A stretch of 64,000 nucleotides of DNA, from contig NZ_JAAOYO010000005.1 in the NCBI RefSeq assembly GCF_011759505.1, positions 186,001 through 250,000 of the forward strand, given 5' to 3'. Within the stretch, counting starts at the first letter, position 1, and the number at the start of each line of letters is the position of its first letter. A model generated the notes under the pieces. That model was not told where the DNA came from. It searched no databases and worked only from the letters and a program-made list of their open reading frames with translations. Positions 1-7,487 of this stretch are shown here, piece by piece. Both the position numbers and the translations under genes were made by a program. Origin of the DNA: Curtobacterium salicis (GTDB lineage Bacteria > Actinomycetota > Actinomycetes > Actinomycetales > Microbacteriaceae).

Positions 1-229
1 GGAAGCGCACGGCGAGCCGCTGGCCCGGCCGCACCTCGGCGTCGTCCGGCACCGAGAACCCGCTGCGGGTCTTCACGCCCCAGCGGAGCACCGACCGGGA
101 GGCACGCCCCCACACCGCCTCGCCCGTCCCGACACGGGACCGCCGCTCGTACCGCCGGTGCGTCGGAGCGGTGGGCCCCCACGCAGCGGACGCGACCTCG
201 GTCCGCGCCGCCCCCTCGTCACCGCCCAT
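1..229 (-). CDS. DUF1990 family protein, N-terminal part, cut by window edge
   Basis: An open frame runs off the left edge on the minus strand. Its translation contains HRRYERRSRVGTGEAVW, then a stretch around VLRWGVKTRSGF and VRPGQRLAVRF. This matches, from memory, the N-terminal pattern of DUF1990 proteins (a conserved Y, then VGxGE, then a WGxxxxxG strand and a VxxGxxVxxR strand). The chosen ATG (229) lies about 9 nt after a GCAGG; another in-frame ATG at 238 has no room for a ribosome site. Function of the family is unknown. It is divergent from the SDR gene that starts at 332. Only about 76 residues are visible, so the family call is moderate. Confidence 0.6.
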   Translation of the reverse strand, partial: MGGDEGAARTEVASAAWGPTAPTHRRYERRSRVGTGEAVWGRASRSVLRWGVKTRSGFSVPDDAEVRPGQRLAVRF

Positions 230-331
230 GCCGGCCATCCTGCCCGAGCGACGTGCCCGGCCGCGCGGGTCGACCCTCCCGGCCGGTCACCGGCCACCCC
301 GTCGTCAGGACCCGCGCGTACCGTCCACGAC

Positions 332-973
332 ATGAGCAACGTCATCATCCTCGGCGGCCACGGCCGCGTCGCCCTCCTCACCGCGCAGCTCCTGACGGCC
401 CGCGGCGACACCGTCTCGTCGGTCATCCGGAAGGCCGAGCAGCAGGACGACGTCCGGGCCACCGGAGCGGAGCCCGTCGTCGCCGACATCGAGCAGCTCG
501 ACATCGCCGGGCTCACCGACCTGGTCCGCGGCCACGACGCGGTCGTCTGGGCCGCCGGTGCCGGCGGGGGTTCCGCCGAGCGCACCTGGGCGGTCGACCG
601 TGACGCCGCGATCCGCACGATGCACGCCGCCCTCGAGGCCGAGGTCCGGCGCTTCGTGCTCGTCTCCTGGTCGGACGCGGGCCTCGGCCACGGCGTCCCC
701 GAGGACGACGACTTCTTCGCGTACGCCGAGGCGAAGACCGTCGCCGATGCCGTCCTCCGCGACTCGGCCCTCGACTGGACGATCGTCGCGCCGAGCACCC
801 TGACCGACGACGAGCCGACCGGGTCCGTCGAGAGCGCCGACCCGTCCTCGAGCATCGCCCGCGGGGACGTCGCCGCGCTCGTCGCCGCGGCCCTGCACGA
901 CGACGCGTCGGTCGGCAAGACCTTCCGCGTCAACACCGGCGACGTCGCGATCGAGCAGTTCGTCCGCGACTGA
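332..973 (+). CDS. NAD(P)-binding SDR-like oxidoreductase (atypical)
   Basis: 213 residues starting MSNVIILGGHGRVALLTAQLL, a Rossmann beta-alpha-beta with the GGHGRVA glycine loop typical of atypical, extended-like SDRs and NAD(P)H-binding proteins such as the YwnB type. An acidic strand (VVADIEQLD) and the LVRGHDAVVWAAGAG segment follow the usual NmrA-like order, and AEAKTVADAVL sits where such proteins carry a conserved Lys. Translation upstream of 332 in the same frame is Arg/Pro-rich and unlikely to be coding, so the internal ATG is the better start. A TACCGT hexamer ends 7 nt before it and no ribosome site is seen, suggesting a leaderless message. The TetR gene converges on it with a 5-bp gap. 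Confidence 0.85.
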   Translation: MSNVIILGGHGRVALLTAQLLTARGDTVSSVIRKAEQQDDVRATGAEPVVADIEQLDIAGLTDLVRGHDAVVWAAGAGGGSAERTWAVDRDAAIRTMHAALEAEVRRFVLVSWSDAGLGHGVPEDDDFFAYAEAKTVADAVLRDSALDWTIVAPSTLTDDEPTGSVESADPSSSIARGDVAALVAAALHDDASVGKTFRVNTGDVAIEQFVRD

Positions 974-978
974 GCCGT

Positions 979-1542
979 TCAGGCGAGCAACGCCGCCGCC
1001 ACCGCCCGGGCCGTCGCGGTGTCGCCGACGTCGGCACCACCGCGCAGGCGCATCGCCAGCGCCCCGGAGACCACGAGGAGCAGGCGGTCGGCGAGGCCGT
1101 CGGCTGCGTCGGCCCCGACGAGGGGCACCGCGGCGGCACGGAGCCGAGACCGCAGTGTGGTCGTCTCGTGGTGCAGCACCACGCTGATCTCGTCCGGCGC
1201 GTCCGCGTACTCGGACGCGGTGCCGAGGAACGCGCACCACCGCGACCCGATCGGCGTCGACCGGAAGGCGTCGAGCGCGTCGAACACCGCCAGCAACCGG
1301 CCGCGGTCGTCGGACGCCCGTGCGACGGCTTCGTCCCACACGCGCAGCCATCCGTCGTGCCGGCGCTCGAGTGCGGCGGCGACCAGGGCCTCCTTGCTGG
1401 CGTACCCGCGGTAGAGCGTGGCCGCGGACACCCCGGCCCGGTCGAGGACGGCGTCGATCGGGGTCGCGGCGATGCCCCGCGTGAAGAAGAGCTCCTCTGC
1501 GGCGTCGAGGAGTTTCCGCTCCGTTCCTGGGCGCATCGTCAT
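979..1542 (-). CDS. TetR/AcrR family transcriptional regulator
   Basis: 187 residues. The N-terminal 50 residues form a TetR helix-turn-helix: RKLLDAAEELFFTRG, TPIDAVLDRAGVSAATLYRGY and the following ASKEALVAAAL. The C-terminal ligand domain is unremarkable. The gene is divergent from the MFS transporter at 1566 with only 23 bp between start codons, so it is probably that transporter's repressor (inference). On the minus strand TAGGGT lies 6 nt before the ATG, fitting a leaderless transcript whose -10 overlaps the transporter's -10. Confidence 0.92.
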   Translation of the reverse strand: MTMRPGTERKLLDAAEELFFTRGIAATPIDAVLDRAGVSAATLYRGYASKEALVAAALERRHDGWLRVWDEAVARASDDRGRLLAVFDALDAFRSTPIGSRWCAFLGTASEYADAPDEISVVLHHETTTLRSRLRAAAVPLVGADAADGLADRLLLVVSGALAMRLRGGADVGDTATARAVAAALLA

Positions 1543-1548
1543 GCCTGC

Positions 1549-1558
1549 ACCCTAGGCT
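1549..1558. promoter_or_regulatory. overlapping face-to-face -10 elements of the TetR and MFS genes
   Basis: The decamer ACCCTAGGCT contains TAGGGT on the minus strand (6 nt before the TetR ATG) and TAGGCT on the plus strand (7 nt before the MFS GTG). The two hexamers share the central TA. If both are used, the promoters exclude each other sterically and both messages are leaderless. I see no clear -35 boxes. Confidence 0.5.
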
Positions 1559-1565
1559 CTGAAAA

Positions 1566-2819
1566 GTGAAACGTACGTTTTCGTTCTTGGCCTCGCCCGC
1601 CGCACTCGTCGGCAGTGGCACGGCCTTCATCGCGGCCACCTACGGGCTGGTCCGCCTGGCGTACGGACTGTTCCTGCCGGACGTCCAGGACTCGATCGGG
1701 CTCGGCGACGGGCCCGCGGGCTGGATCGCCTCAGGGTCGTCGATCGTGTACGTCATCGGCGCACTCCTCGGCTTCCTGGTCGCGCCGGCCCGTCCACGGA
1801 CCGCGCTCCTCCTCGCCGCACTGACGGCGGGTCTCGGTGTCGGCGGGATGGCCGCGAGCACCGGACCGCTCGTGTTCGGTGTCGCCGCGGTCATCAGCTC
1901 GGCGGGAGCGGGACTGGCCTCCCCCGCACTCGTCCGACTCGTGCAACGGGACCTGCCGGCCGGACGGGTGAACGGGGCGCAGGCGGTGGTCAACTCCGGG
2001 ACGGGGCCGGGCCTCGTCGCCGCGGGCATCCTCGCCCTCGTGCTGCTGCCGGGCTGGCGGACGGCGTGGGCGGTGGCGGCGGTCGTCACGGTGGTGACCG
2101 GAGCCGCCGTCCTGCTCGCCGACCGGGCCGCGGCAGCAGCACCCTCCGACAGCGACCCCGTCGCCGCGTTCCCGCCGCGCACCTGGTTCGCCGCCCACGG
2201 TCGTCCCGTGCTCGTGGCCCTGCTCCTCGGCGCCGGATCGGCCGCGGTCTGGACCTACGGCCGCACGCTGCTCGTCGACGCCGGCGCCCCGACGACGCTG
2301 TCGGTCGTGGCGTGGATCGCCCTCGGTGTCGGCGGCGCGACGGTCGCCCTGACCGCACGGTGGCTCGGTCGGCTCCCGGCCCGCACCGCCTGGACCCGCA
2401 CGGCGGCCGCGGTCGCCGTCGCCACCCTCGGCCTCGGGCTCGCCCCACAGGTGAACGGCGCTGCACTGACCGCGGTCGCACTGCTCTGCTGTGCACTGTT
2501 CGGGTGGGGCTACACGGCGGCGACCGGCGCCCTGATCACATGGACGACCGAGCTCGACCGGGACCGCGCGGCCGCGGGCACCTCGGTGCTCTTCGTGGTC
2601 CTCGTCCTCGGCCAGGCGCTCGGAGCGGCCGCGGCGGGCGGTGCGCTCCCGGTGGTCGGGGCGGCGCCGGTGTTCATCGCGGCGGCGGTGGCCGTCGCGC
2701 TCGGGGTGGTGCCGGCGGTCAGAAGTCCTCGCCGATGTCCGGCACGTCCGTCATCTCCTCGTTCCACGCCGGCCGAGCAGGCTGCAGACGCAGCGTCTCC
2801 GCCTCGAGGTACTCGATGA
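1566..2819 (+). CDS. MFS transporter
   Basis: 417 residues with about 12 hydrophobic segments, beginning at a GTG. The first half carries GLFLPDVQDSIGLGDGPAGW and a short loop ending in PARPRTAL, a weak form of the MFS motif A. It most resembles the small 12-helix DHA1/YbfB-like exporters; the substrate cannot be read from sequence. The last helix ends near VALGVVPAV (about residue 380), and the final roughly 37 Arg/Ser/Pro-rich residues read through the opposite-strand gene at 2719-3051, so the stop codon may have moved downstream. Expression is probably controlled by the adjacent divergent TetR. Confidence 0.88.
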   Translation: MKRTFSFLASPAALVGSGTAFIAATYGLVRLAYGLFLPDVQDSIGLGDGPAGWIASGSSIVYVIGALLGFLVAPARPRTALLLAALTAGLGVGGMAASTGPLVFGVAAVISSAGAGLASPALVRLVQRDLPAGRVNGAQAVVNSGTGPGLVAAGILALVLLPGWRTAWAVAAVVTVVTGAAVLLADRAAAAAPSDSDPVAAFPPRTWFAAHGRPVLVALLLGAGSAAVWTYGRTLLVDAGAPTTLSVVAWIALGVGGATVALTARWLGRLPARTAWTRTAAAVAVATLGLGLAPQVNGAALTAVALLCCALFGWGYTAATGALITWTTELDRDRAAAGTSVLFVVLVLGQALGAAAAGGALPVVGAAPVFIAAAVAVALGVVPAVRSPRRCPARPSSPRSTPAEQAADAASPPRGTR

Positions 2820-3051
2820 CCTCCTGGTCGACCGGCTCGTCGGCGCTGTCGGGTACCGGCGTCGAGAAGATCTCGCTCGCCGGCCCGATGAGCAGGTGCG
2901 CGTAGACCGTGCCGCCGCCCTCGGTGACGACCGGGATCTGCACGACGTCGGACTTCCCGGCCACCGCCAGGGCACGGCAGTACCGGAGCAGGGCCTTGCA
3001 GGTGCGGTCCCCGGTCAGGATGTGGCTGTTCGCGTAGTGGATGCGGCGCAT
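2719..3051 (-). CDS. small conserved protein, paralogue of 23150-23500
   Basis: 110 residues starting MRRIHYANSHILTGD. It aligns by eye with the protein at 23150-23500: both have an Ile-x-Tyr start, an ILTxD/ILTSDD turn, a helix ending YxxAL, a VVxIPVVxE strand, a L(L/I)IGPxSE strand and an acidic tail. The family has no assigned function; I see no signal peptide or membrane segment, so it is probably cytosolic. Its 3' end overlaps the tail of the MFS gene by about 100 bp on the opposite strand, which is unusual. Start chosen as the only ATG before the conserved Tyr. Confidence 0.75.
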   Translation of the reverse strand: MRRIHYANSHILTGDRTCKALLRYCRALAVAGKSDVVQIPVVTEGGGTVYAHLLIGPASEIFSTPVPDSADEPVDQEVIEYLEAETLRLQPARPAWNEEMTDVPDIGEDF

Positions 3052-3134
3052 GTCGGCCAGGTTGTCGGACGGTCCCTGGGGGACGCTTAGGCTTTGCCGG
3101 AGCCGGACAGAACGGCTCGGAAGGACACACCACC

Positions 3135-3449
3135 ATGGGCAAACTCGTCTACGACTCCACGTTCACCGCAGAGTTCGACGACCGCCTGCTGACGCACCTG
3201 CAGATCGTGATCGGGATGAAGCTCCGCCGTGGCGAGTCCTTCATGTTCTCGTGGAAGGACGACGTCGAGCTCGGCGACGGCCGCACCGCGATCTGGCTCG
3301 ACCGCTCGATGCCCCTGGTGTTCCGCTACTCCGGCAGCCGCATCCCCGCCGTGAACCGCACCTGGGTGGAAGCGCTCGGCCTGACCGCCGGCTCGTCCGC
3401 GGGCCTCCGCATCGTGCCCGAACCGACCGACTCCGGAGACACCCTGTGA
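3135..3449 (+). CDS. DUF7882-type small protein
   Basis: 104 residues beginning MGKLVYDSTFTAEFDDR and continuing with LTHLQIVIGMKLRRGESF and a SW motif. This is the pattern of a small Microbacteriaceae protein family (DUF7882, sometimes mislabelled as ATP-dependent DNA ligase). Its function is unknown. A GAAGGA ribosome site lies before the ATG and a TAGGCT -10-like hexamer about 40 nt upstream. Its stop overlaps the GTG of the next gene in GTGA, so the two are translationally coupled. Confidence 0.8.
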   Translation: MGKLVYDSTFTAEFDDRLLTHLQIVIGMKLRRGESFMFSWKDDVELGDGRTAIWLDRSMPLVFRYSGSRIPAVNRTWVEALGLTAGSSAGLRIVPEPTDSGDTL

Positions 3450-3742
3450 AGCGCACGGTCCTGACCTACGGCGGCACGCAGTACACGATCGCGAACGAGG
3501 ACACCGAGACCGTCCAGGCACGCATCGACGCCGGGCTCCGGGACAACCCGTTCATGTGGTTGCCGGTGAACTACGGGGACGGCCGGGCCACCCCGGCGAT
3601 GCTCCTCATCTCCCCCGCGACCCCGGTGGCGATCATCACCGAGCGCGACGTCGACGAGCAGGACGAGGGCAGCGTGGCCCGCTACCTGCTGCCCGAGCAG
3701 ACCCGACCGGCGTCGATCGAGATCGGCCCGACCGACCACTAG
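3446..3742 (+). CDS. conserved small protein, coupled to the DUF7882 gene
   Basis: 98 residues from a GTG: VKRTVLTYGGTQYTIANED, then a helix (TVQARIDAGLRDN), a WLPVNYGDGR strand and turn, and AMLLISPATPVAIITE. The last element resembles the LLIGPASE strand of the proteins at 2719 and 23150, but overall similarity is too weak to call them related. It has no membrane segment or signal peptide. The GTGA overlap with the upstream gene points to coupled translation and a shared role. Function unknown. Confidence 0.75.
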   Translation: MKRTVLTYGGTQYTIANEDTETVQARIDAGLRDNPFMWLPVNYGDGRATPAMLLISPATPVAIITERDVDEQDEGSVARYLLPEQTRPASIEIGPTDH

Positions 3743-3789
3743 TCCGACCGACGCCGACGGGTCCGCGCGGCGCCGGAGCGCGAGGTACG

Positions 3790-4482
3790 TCAGGTGACGA
3801 GCGGTGCCAGCACCTCGACCACCAGGTCGGGTCGGGTGATGAACGGGTGGTGTCCGGTCGCCAGGTCGACGGACCGGGAGGCGCGACCCGCGTGCTCCCG
3901 CTGCAGGCCGATCGAGGTGCTCCGGTCCGCCGTGCACACGAGATAGATGGAGTCGACGCCCCGCCAGCCCGCGTCGGTCGTCGGGGTGCCGAGGGCCGCG
4001 ATCGACTGCGTCGTCACCCGCTCCCAGGCCGCGCGCTGCACGGCGTCGGCGGCGTCCTGCAGGAACCGGGCGCCGAACCGCGCGGAGTCGTACCCGTCGA
4101 CCGCGACGAGACCGTCCCCCGCGTCGACCACCGCGACCGGGTCCGGCTCGTCCGCCATGATCTGCGCCTGCGCCTGTCCGACGTCCGGCAGGTACGACGA
4201 GACGAGCACCAGGTGCCGGACGGCCGCGTGCCGCCCGGCCTCGGCGATCACCGTGCCGCCGTAAGAGTGCCCGACCAGGACGGCGTCACCGACCTCGTCG
4301 AGGACCGCACGGAGGGCCACGGCGTCGGCCTCGAGACCGCCGCGCTCCCCGGTCTCGCCGCAGGACGGCAGGGCGACCGAGCGGCTCCGGACACCGGTCC
4401 GTTCCTCCAGGAGCGTCGCGGTCGGCTGCCACCACCACTGCCCGTCTCGCACGAGTGCGCCGTGGACGAAGACGACTTCCAT
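3790..4482 (-). CDS. alpha/beta hydrolase
   Basis: 230 residues. The protein opens MEVVFVHGALVRDGQWWWQP with the oxyanion HG loop. It has a nucleophile elbow GHSYGGTV (Ser near residue 90), an acidic residue candidate after the YLVCTADRS strand, and a C-terminal GHHPFITRPD supplying the catalytic His. This is the small EstA/methyl-esterase-like alpha/beta fold; the substrate is unknown. The start at 4482 is preferred because CCGGAGG lies about 7 nt upstream; a longer frame to 4509 adds only MVDQDRRSL. Neighbours do not suggest a pathway. Confidence 0.88.
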   Translation of the reverse strand: MEVVFVHGALVRDGQWWWQPTATLLEERTGVRSRSVALPSCGETGERGGLEADAVALRAVLDEVGDAVLVGHSYGGTVIAEAGRHAAVRHLVLVSSYLPDVGQAQAQIMADEPDPVAVVDAGDGLVAVDGYDSARFGARFLQDAADAVQRAAWERVTTQSIAALGTPTTDAGWRGVDSIYLVCTADRSTSIGLQREHAGRASRSVDLATGHHPFITRPDLVVEVLAPLVT

Positions 4483-4559
4483 GAGAGACCTCCGGTCCTG
4501 GTCGACCACGCGGCCGACCGTCCCCCATCCAACGCCCTCCCGTCGTCGACGGGTGGCGG

Positions 4560-5138
4560 TCAGCCCCGTCCGCCGCCGAGCAGCGCGCGGAGGGCGTCCT
4601 CGAGCGGTACGGCGACCGCCTCGACGTCCGCGGACGCCAGGGGTTCCACCCGGGTCGACGTCCGCATCATGGTCATGCCGAGCACGACGGACAGGGCGAT
4701 CTCGGCGCGGACGAGCAGGTCGTCGTCGACGGTGTCCGGGCCGCCGGCACGCACGGCCCCGGCGAGCCGTTCGGCGTACCCGCGGAGGGTCTCGCGGCGG
4801 ATCCGGTCCACGGCCTCGTCCCCGGAGTTCCGCAGCAGGAGGAGCAGCTGCATCGAGTCCTCGTCGGTGGGCGACCGGATGATGTGCCGGATGAGACCGC
4901 CGAGCGCCCGCTCCAGGTCGGAGCCCGACGTCACCGGTCCCTGCTCGGGCGCCGCGCGGTCGAGGCAGGCGCGGAACAGCCCCACCTTCGACACGAAGTA
5001 CCGGTTGATGAGCGCGACGTTCACCCCGGCGTCGGCGGCGATGTCCCGCACGGTCGTCGCCCGGTAGCCGTCGAAGGCGAAGCGACGCCGAGCGGCCTGC
5101 ACGAGGGCCAGGCGGGTGGCGGCGGCGTCCTTGCTCAT
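4560..5138 (-). CDS. TetR family repressor of the adjacent MFS exporter
   Basis: 192 residues with an N-terminal HTH (AARRRFAFDGYRATTVRDIAADAGVNVALINRYFVSK) followed by a C-terminal ligand domain. The ATG at 5138 has TACGCT 6 nt before it and no ribosome site, so it is probably leaderless. The MFS gene at 5298 is divergent, and the 160-bp gap holds two near-identical palindromes (GGTGTTGACACC and GATGTTGACATC) that are good candidates for its operators, so drug-inducible control of the exporter is likely (inference). Confidence 0.92.
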   Translation of the reverse strand: MSKDAAATRLALVQAARRRFAFDGYRATTVRDIAADAGVNVALINRYFVSKVGLFRACLDRAAPEQGPVTSGSDLERALGGLIRHIIRSPTDEDSMQLLLLLRNSGDEAVDRIRRETLRGYAERLAGAVRAGGPDTVDDDLLVRAEIALSVVLGMTMMRTSTRVEPLASADVEAVAVPLEDALRALLGGGRG

Positions 5139-5186
5139 GGGCCGAGCGTAGCGGGCGCTTCCGAGGGCCTCATCGCGATGTAAGCG

Positions 5187-5243
5187 GGTGTTGACACCGG
5201 GAGCAGAACGCGTACCCTCGTCAAGTCAGCAGATGTTGACATC
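5187..5243 (+). promoter_or_regulatory. MFS promoter with two TetR-type operators
   Basis: TTGACA (5191-5196) and TACCCT (5213-5218) with 16 nt between form a near-consensus promoter for the MFS gene. The palindrome GGTGTTGACACC (5187-5198) contains the -35, and a second, GATGTTGACATC (5232-5243), lies just after the expected start of transcription. Both fit R-TGTTGACA-Y flanked by G and C. A dimeric repressor at both sites would block the promoter. Confidence 0.65.
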
Positions 5244-5297
5244 GACAGCGTCGTCGGTCCACCCCGAACCACACCCGATCCGACCAGACGGAGCACG

Positions 5298-6776
5298 ATG
5301 GCCACCGCCACCGCGAGCCCCCGCACGGGCTCCACCCCGACCGCCGAGCACGGCCGTCGTCCGAACAGCACCGCGATCATCGTCTACCTGTCCCTGGGTG
5401 GCCTGTCGTTCGCGGTCCTGCAGTCCCTCGTCGCTCCCGCGCTCTCCACGATCGGCAAGGACCTCGGCGCCTCGACCAGCGACGCCAGCTGGGTCCTCAC
5501 CGCCTACCTGCTCTCGGCCTCGGTGCTCACCCCGATCCTCGGTCGCCTGGGTGACATGGTCGGCAAGCGCAAGGTGCTCATCGTGGTCCTCACGATCCTC
5601 CTGGCCGGCGCGGTCCTGGCCGCCCTCGCCCCGAACCTCGGCGTCCTCATCGTCGCGCGCGCCCTGCAGGGCGCCGCCGGCGCGGTGATGCCGCTGTCGA
5701 TCGGCATCGTCCGCGACGAGCTGCCGAAGGAGAAGGTCAGCGTCACCATCGGCCTGCTCTCCGCCATCTTCGGCATCGGCGCGGGCGTCGGCATCGTGGC
5801 CGCCGGCCCGATCGTCGAGCACCTGTCGTGGCACTGGCTGTTCTGGCTGCCGGCCGTCCTGGTCGTCATCGCCCTGCTCGGTGTCGTGTTCGGCATGCCC
5901 GAGTCCCCGGTGCGGAAGCCCGGTCGCCTCGACCTCGCCGGCACCGTCGTCCTCGCCGTCGCACTCGTCGCGATCCTGCTGGCCGTCAGCGAGGGCCAGA
6001 CCTGGGGCTGGGGCGACGTGAAGACCGTCGGCCTGCTCATCGTCGGTGCGGTCGCGCTCGTGGCCTTCGTGTTCGTCGAGCTCCGTGTCGCCGAGCCCCT
6101 CATCGACGTGCGGCTCTTCGCCGTCCGCGGCGTCTGGACCGCCCACGTCGTCGCGCTCGTCTTCGGGTTCGCGATGTTCGGCACGTTCGTCCTCGTCCCG
6201 ACGATCCTGCAGCTGCCCTCCGCGCTCGGCTACGGCTTCGGCAAGGACGTCACCCAGGCGGGCCTGTTCCTGCTGCCGACCGTCGTGATGATGGTCATCG
6301 CCGGCCCGATCGCCGGCATCCTGGTCCGCAGGGTCGGGCCGAAGCCGCCGATGCTCATCGGCGGGGTCGCGATCGTCGCCGCGTTCCTGATCCCGGCCGT
6401 CTCGCACGCCGCGATCGCCGAGATCGTCGTGTCCGGTCTCCTCACCGGCGTCGGGATCGGCATGGCGCTGGCCGCCTGCTCGAACGCGATCATCGAGAGC
6501 GTCCCGGCGAACCAGACCGGTGAGGCGATCAGCGCGAACACCGTCGTCCGGACCATCGGGTCGAGCGTCGGCACCGCCGTGATCGCCGCCCTCATCACCT
6601 CGCACAGCACGCCGCAGGGCCTGCCGACCGACGACGCCTTCACGATCGGCTTCTGGGCCTGCACGGCAGTGGCCGTCCTCGCGGTCGTCGCGGCACTCGC
6701 GGCACCCTCGATGCGCGCACGCCGCGCCGCCGCGGTCGCCGCCGGTGTCGACGACTTCGACGAGGTCACGCGCTGA
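5298..6776 (+). CDS. MFS drug exporter (DHA2, 14-helix type)
   Basis: 492 residues. After a polar N-terminus of about 35 residues it has the DHA2 pattern: a first helix ending VAPALSTIGKDLGAS, SWVLTAYLLSASVLTPILGRLGDMVGKRK (motif A in the loop between helices 2 and 3), RALQGAAGAVMPLSIGIVRD (motif B-like Arg) and GIGAGVGIVAAGPIVEHLSWHWLFWL (motif C). Such proteins are proton-driven multidrug antiporters. A 160-bp divergent region with operator-like palindromes separates it from the TetR gene at 4560-5138. No substrate can be named. Confidence 0.92.
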   Translation: MATATASPRTGSTPTAEHGRRPNSTAIIVYLSLGGLSFAVLQSLVAPALSTIGKDLGASTSDASWVLTAYLLSASVLTPILGRLGDMVGKRKVLIVVLTILLAGAVLAALAPNLGVLIVARALQGAAGAVMPLSIGIVRDELPKEKVSVTIGLLSAIFGIGAGVGIVAAGPIVEHLSWHWLFWLPAVLVVIALLGVVFGMPESPVRKPGRLDLAGTVVLAVALVAILLAVSEGQTWGWGDVKTVGLLIVGAVALVAFVFVELRVAEPLIDVRLFAVRGVWTAHVVALVFGFAMFGTFVLVPTILQLPSALGYGFGKDVTQAGLFLLPTVVMMVIAGPIAGILVRRVGPKPPMLIGGVAIVAAFLIPAVSHAAIAEIVVSGLLTGVGIGMALAACSNAIIESVPANQTGEAISANTVVRTIGSSVGTAVIAALITSHSTPQGLPTDDAFTIGFWACTAVAVLAVVAALAAPSMRARRAAAVAAGVDDFDEVTR

Positions 6777-6818
6777 CCGCATGACCCGGCGCGTGTCGTC
6801 GAGACGCCGCGGAACACG

Positions 6819-6848
6819 CGAGACGCCGCGGGGATCCGCGGCGTCTCG
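6819..6848 (+). terminator. 13-bp GC-rich hairpin after the MFS gene
   Basis: CGAGACGCCGCGG, a GGAT loop, and the exact reverse complement. It lies about 40 bp after the MFS stop and before the converging gene at 6977, so it could terminate from the plus side. No T-run follows. Confidence 0.55.
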
Positions 6849-6873
6849 GCCGCTCCGCGGTGTCGCGGCATGA

Positions 6874-6925
6874 CCGCGGCGTCCCAGCCTGCCCGCGGCG
6901 TCCCAGCCTGACCGCGGCGTCTCGG
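6874..6925. repeat. 19-bp tandem repeat carrying the CCGCGGCGTC motif
   Basis: CCGCGGCGTCCCAGCCTG plus one base is repeated exactly at 6874 and 6893 and begins again at 6912 (CCGCGGCGTCTCGG). The same decamer appears inverted at 6803 and 6822 in the preceding hairpin. Role unknown. Confidence 0.8.
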
Positions 6926-6976
6926 GCCGGGACCGCTGACGCGAGCCCGGGCCGTGCCTCCCGGCCGCCAGCGCGG

Positions 6977-7333
6977 TCAGGCGCGGTGGTGGCTCCGACC
7001 GAAGAGCGACGCGAGCGACGCGACGATCGCCATCCGGAGTCGGACCCCTGCGGGCGGAGCCGGCGGCATCGTCCGGATCGGCGCCGTGAACGCCAGGTCG
7101 TGCAGGTTGTTGCGCTTCGAGCCGTCCCAGTTCGCGAACAGGTACGGCGTGCCGAGCGCCATCAGGCTGCGGACCGGTGCCGGACGCGTGCCGGAGGCGG
7201 CGACCGCGTACCCGGAGTGGCCGGCCGTGATCGCCTGGATGACGGTGTCCGCGTCGGTGACGCCGTTGGCGGTCACCACGGTGGTGATGCCCGTGCGGTC
7301 GCGGGCGACGAATTCGATGATGTGTTCAGTCAC
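6977..7333 (-). CDS. small protein with DUF3892-like core
   Basis: 118 residues. The segment ITTVVTANGVTDADTVIQAI, followed by YLFANWDGSKRNNLHDL, resembles DUF3892 proteins (a short sandwich of about 80 residues ending in a conserved NNL). The remaining C-terminal tail (PPAPPAGVRLRMAIVASLASLFGR) is not part of that domain and is mildly hydrophobic. No function is known for the domain. The family call is by eye and should be treated as tentative. Confidence 0.65.
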   Translation of the reverse strand: MTEHIIEFVARDRTGITTVVTANGVTDADTVIQAITAGHSGYAVAASGTRPAPVRSLMALGTPYLFANWDGSKRNNLHDLAFTAPIRTMPPAPPAGVRLRMAIVASLASLFGRSHHRA

Positions 7334-7487
7334 GAGGAGCTCAGGGTCGCGAGTGACGTCTCGGCGTGGGTGAGACGCACGAGGCTTGGCCGGAATCGAC
7401 GTTGCTTCCGTCGTCGAGGATACGTCGCTCCCGTCGGGACGGCTCTCGGACGATCCCCATTGCGTGACGGCGGACCGGGTGCACGGC

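Noticed and set aside
305..1639. Long minus frame over the SDR and TetR genes
   Set aside because: Arg/Gly/Asp-rich composition and overlap with two well-supported genes; a GC-rich shadow.
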